Of a stretch of DNA of 5,509 nt, positions 5,312 to 5,509 are shown piece by piece. The stretch is taken from positions 1 to 5,509 of the forward strand of contig JABGPX010000267.1 of assembly GCA_018644745.1 (NCBI GenBank), in the 5' to 3' direction. The notes under the pieces were generated by a model. It was given only the letters and a program-made list of their open reading frames with translations, did not search any database and had not been told where the DNA came from. This stretch comes from Spirochaetales bacterium. GTDB taxonomy: Bacteria; Spirochaetota; Spirochaetia; ARS1246. A program made the position numbers and the translations under genes. How positions within the stretch are numbered: the stretch's first letter is position 1; each line of letters starts with the position of its first letter.

Positions 5312-5509
5312 ATGGCAATTACACCAATCCGCCGGAGGTGGACGGGTACAATGAGCGACAGGGATCGGTTTAACGCACAGATGCATTATCAGCCCGTGGA
5401 CCGTACTTTTAACATGGAGTTCGGGTACTGGGATGAGAATTTTTCAATCTGGAAAGGTTTTCTTGACCACGGTATTACGAATAATAGCGACGCGGATGTC
5501 TTTTTTAAT
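5312..5509 (+). CDS. Uroporphyrinogen decarboxylase (URO-D)-family protein, N-terminal part
   Basis: The window end cuts this gene; 66 codons are visible with no stop. From residue 14 the sequence reads MSDRDRFNAQMHYQPVDRTF and then EFGYWDENFSIWKGF. This matches the usual opening of URO-D-superfamily proteins (M-x-x-R-E-R-F, then a P-V-D-R motif and a GYW or similar aromatic stretch). Many members of this branch are not haem enzymes but corrinoid-linked methyltransferase relatives (MtaA-like) or uncharacterised. The catalytic region lies beyond the window, so the substrate cannot be given. The ATG at 5312 adds 13 basic residues (MAITPIRRRWTGT) that family members usually lack; the ATG at 5351 would give the typical N-terminus. 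It begins 21 bases after nifU with no terminator between, so cotranscription with nifSU is plausible. Confidence 0.75.
   Translation, partial: MAITPIRRRWTGTMSDRDRFNAQMHYQPVDRTFNMEFGYWDENFSIWKGFLDHGITNNSDADVFFN

Noticed and set aside
4661..5386. Long open frame on the minus strand (241 codons) opposite nifU
   Set aside because: The plus strand encodes NifU with all expected ligands; the antisense frame has no recognisable domain and is rich in residues forced by the opposite codons.

Overview
The window is a gene-dense bacterial segment with every supported gene on the + strand. It fits an anaerobic or microaerophilic bacterium, most likely a free-living spirochaete (Spirochaeta/Treponema-like). 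That assignment is an inference from four things: TPR-rich proteins, an exported TPR + NHL-propeller + VWA protein with an LFAQD-type signal peptide end, a NIF-type rather than ISC-type iron-sulfur pair, and a URO-D-family gene of the kind common in corrinoid-using anaerobes. There is no rRNA or other direct taxonomic marker, and I see no tRNA, CRISPR array, insertion sequence or prophage signal.

Layout. (1) 24-695 encodes a cytoplasmic protein made almost entirely of TPR repeats. (2) A 98-base A+T-rich gap follows, with a short direct repeat. (3) 794-958 is a 54-codon small ORF with a good ribosome binding site; its product is unknown. (4) 978-3020 encodes a 680-residue exported protein with signal peptide, TPRs, about six NHL blades and a VWFA-related domain whose metal site is degenerate. 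(5) 3017-3385 overlaps it by ATGA and encodes a YkgJ/YcgN-type cysteine-cluster protein. (6) A 109-base gap holds a good sigma-70-like promoter (TTGACA, 18-base spacer, TATCAT) and inverted repeats. (7) 3495-4688 is nifS and 4685-5290 is nifU, overlapping by ATGA. (8) 5312-5509 is the start of a URO-D-family gene cut by the window end.

How the genes work together. Genes 3 to 5 look like one translationally coupled unit around a cell-envelope scaffold protein of unknown role. NifS (cysteine desulfurase) and NifU (scaffold with a permanent [2Fe-2S] domain) form an iron-sulfur cluster assembly module with its own promoter. No nitrogenase gene is visible, so the pair is more likely a general Fe-S system than one dedicated to nitrogen fixation. 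The URO-D-family gene lies 21 bases downstream and may be cotranscribed.

The most noteworthy points are the unannotated-looking 54-residue ORF, the three-module exported protein with a defective MIDAS, an extra C-x4-C-x2-C cluster inside NifS, a NifU that ends before the usual Nfu domain, and the paired inverted repeats before nifS. I found no clear evidence of a wholly new system.
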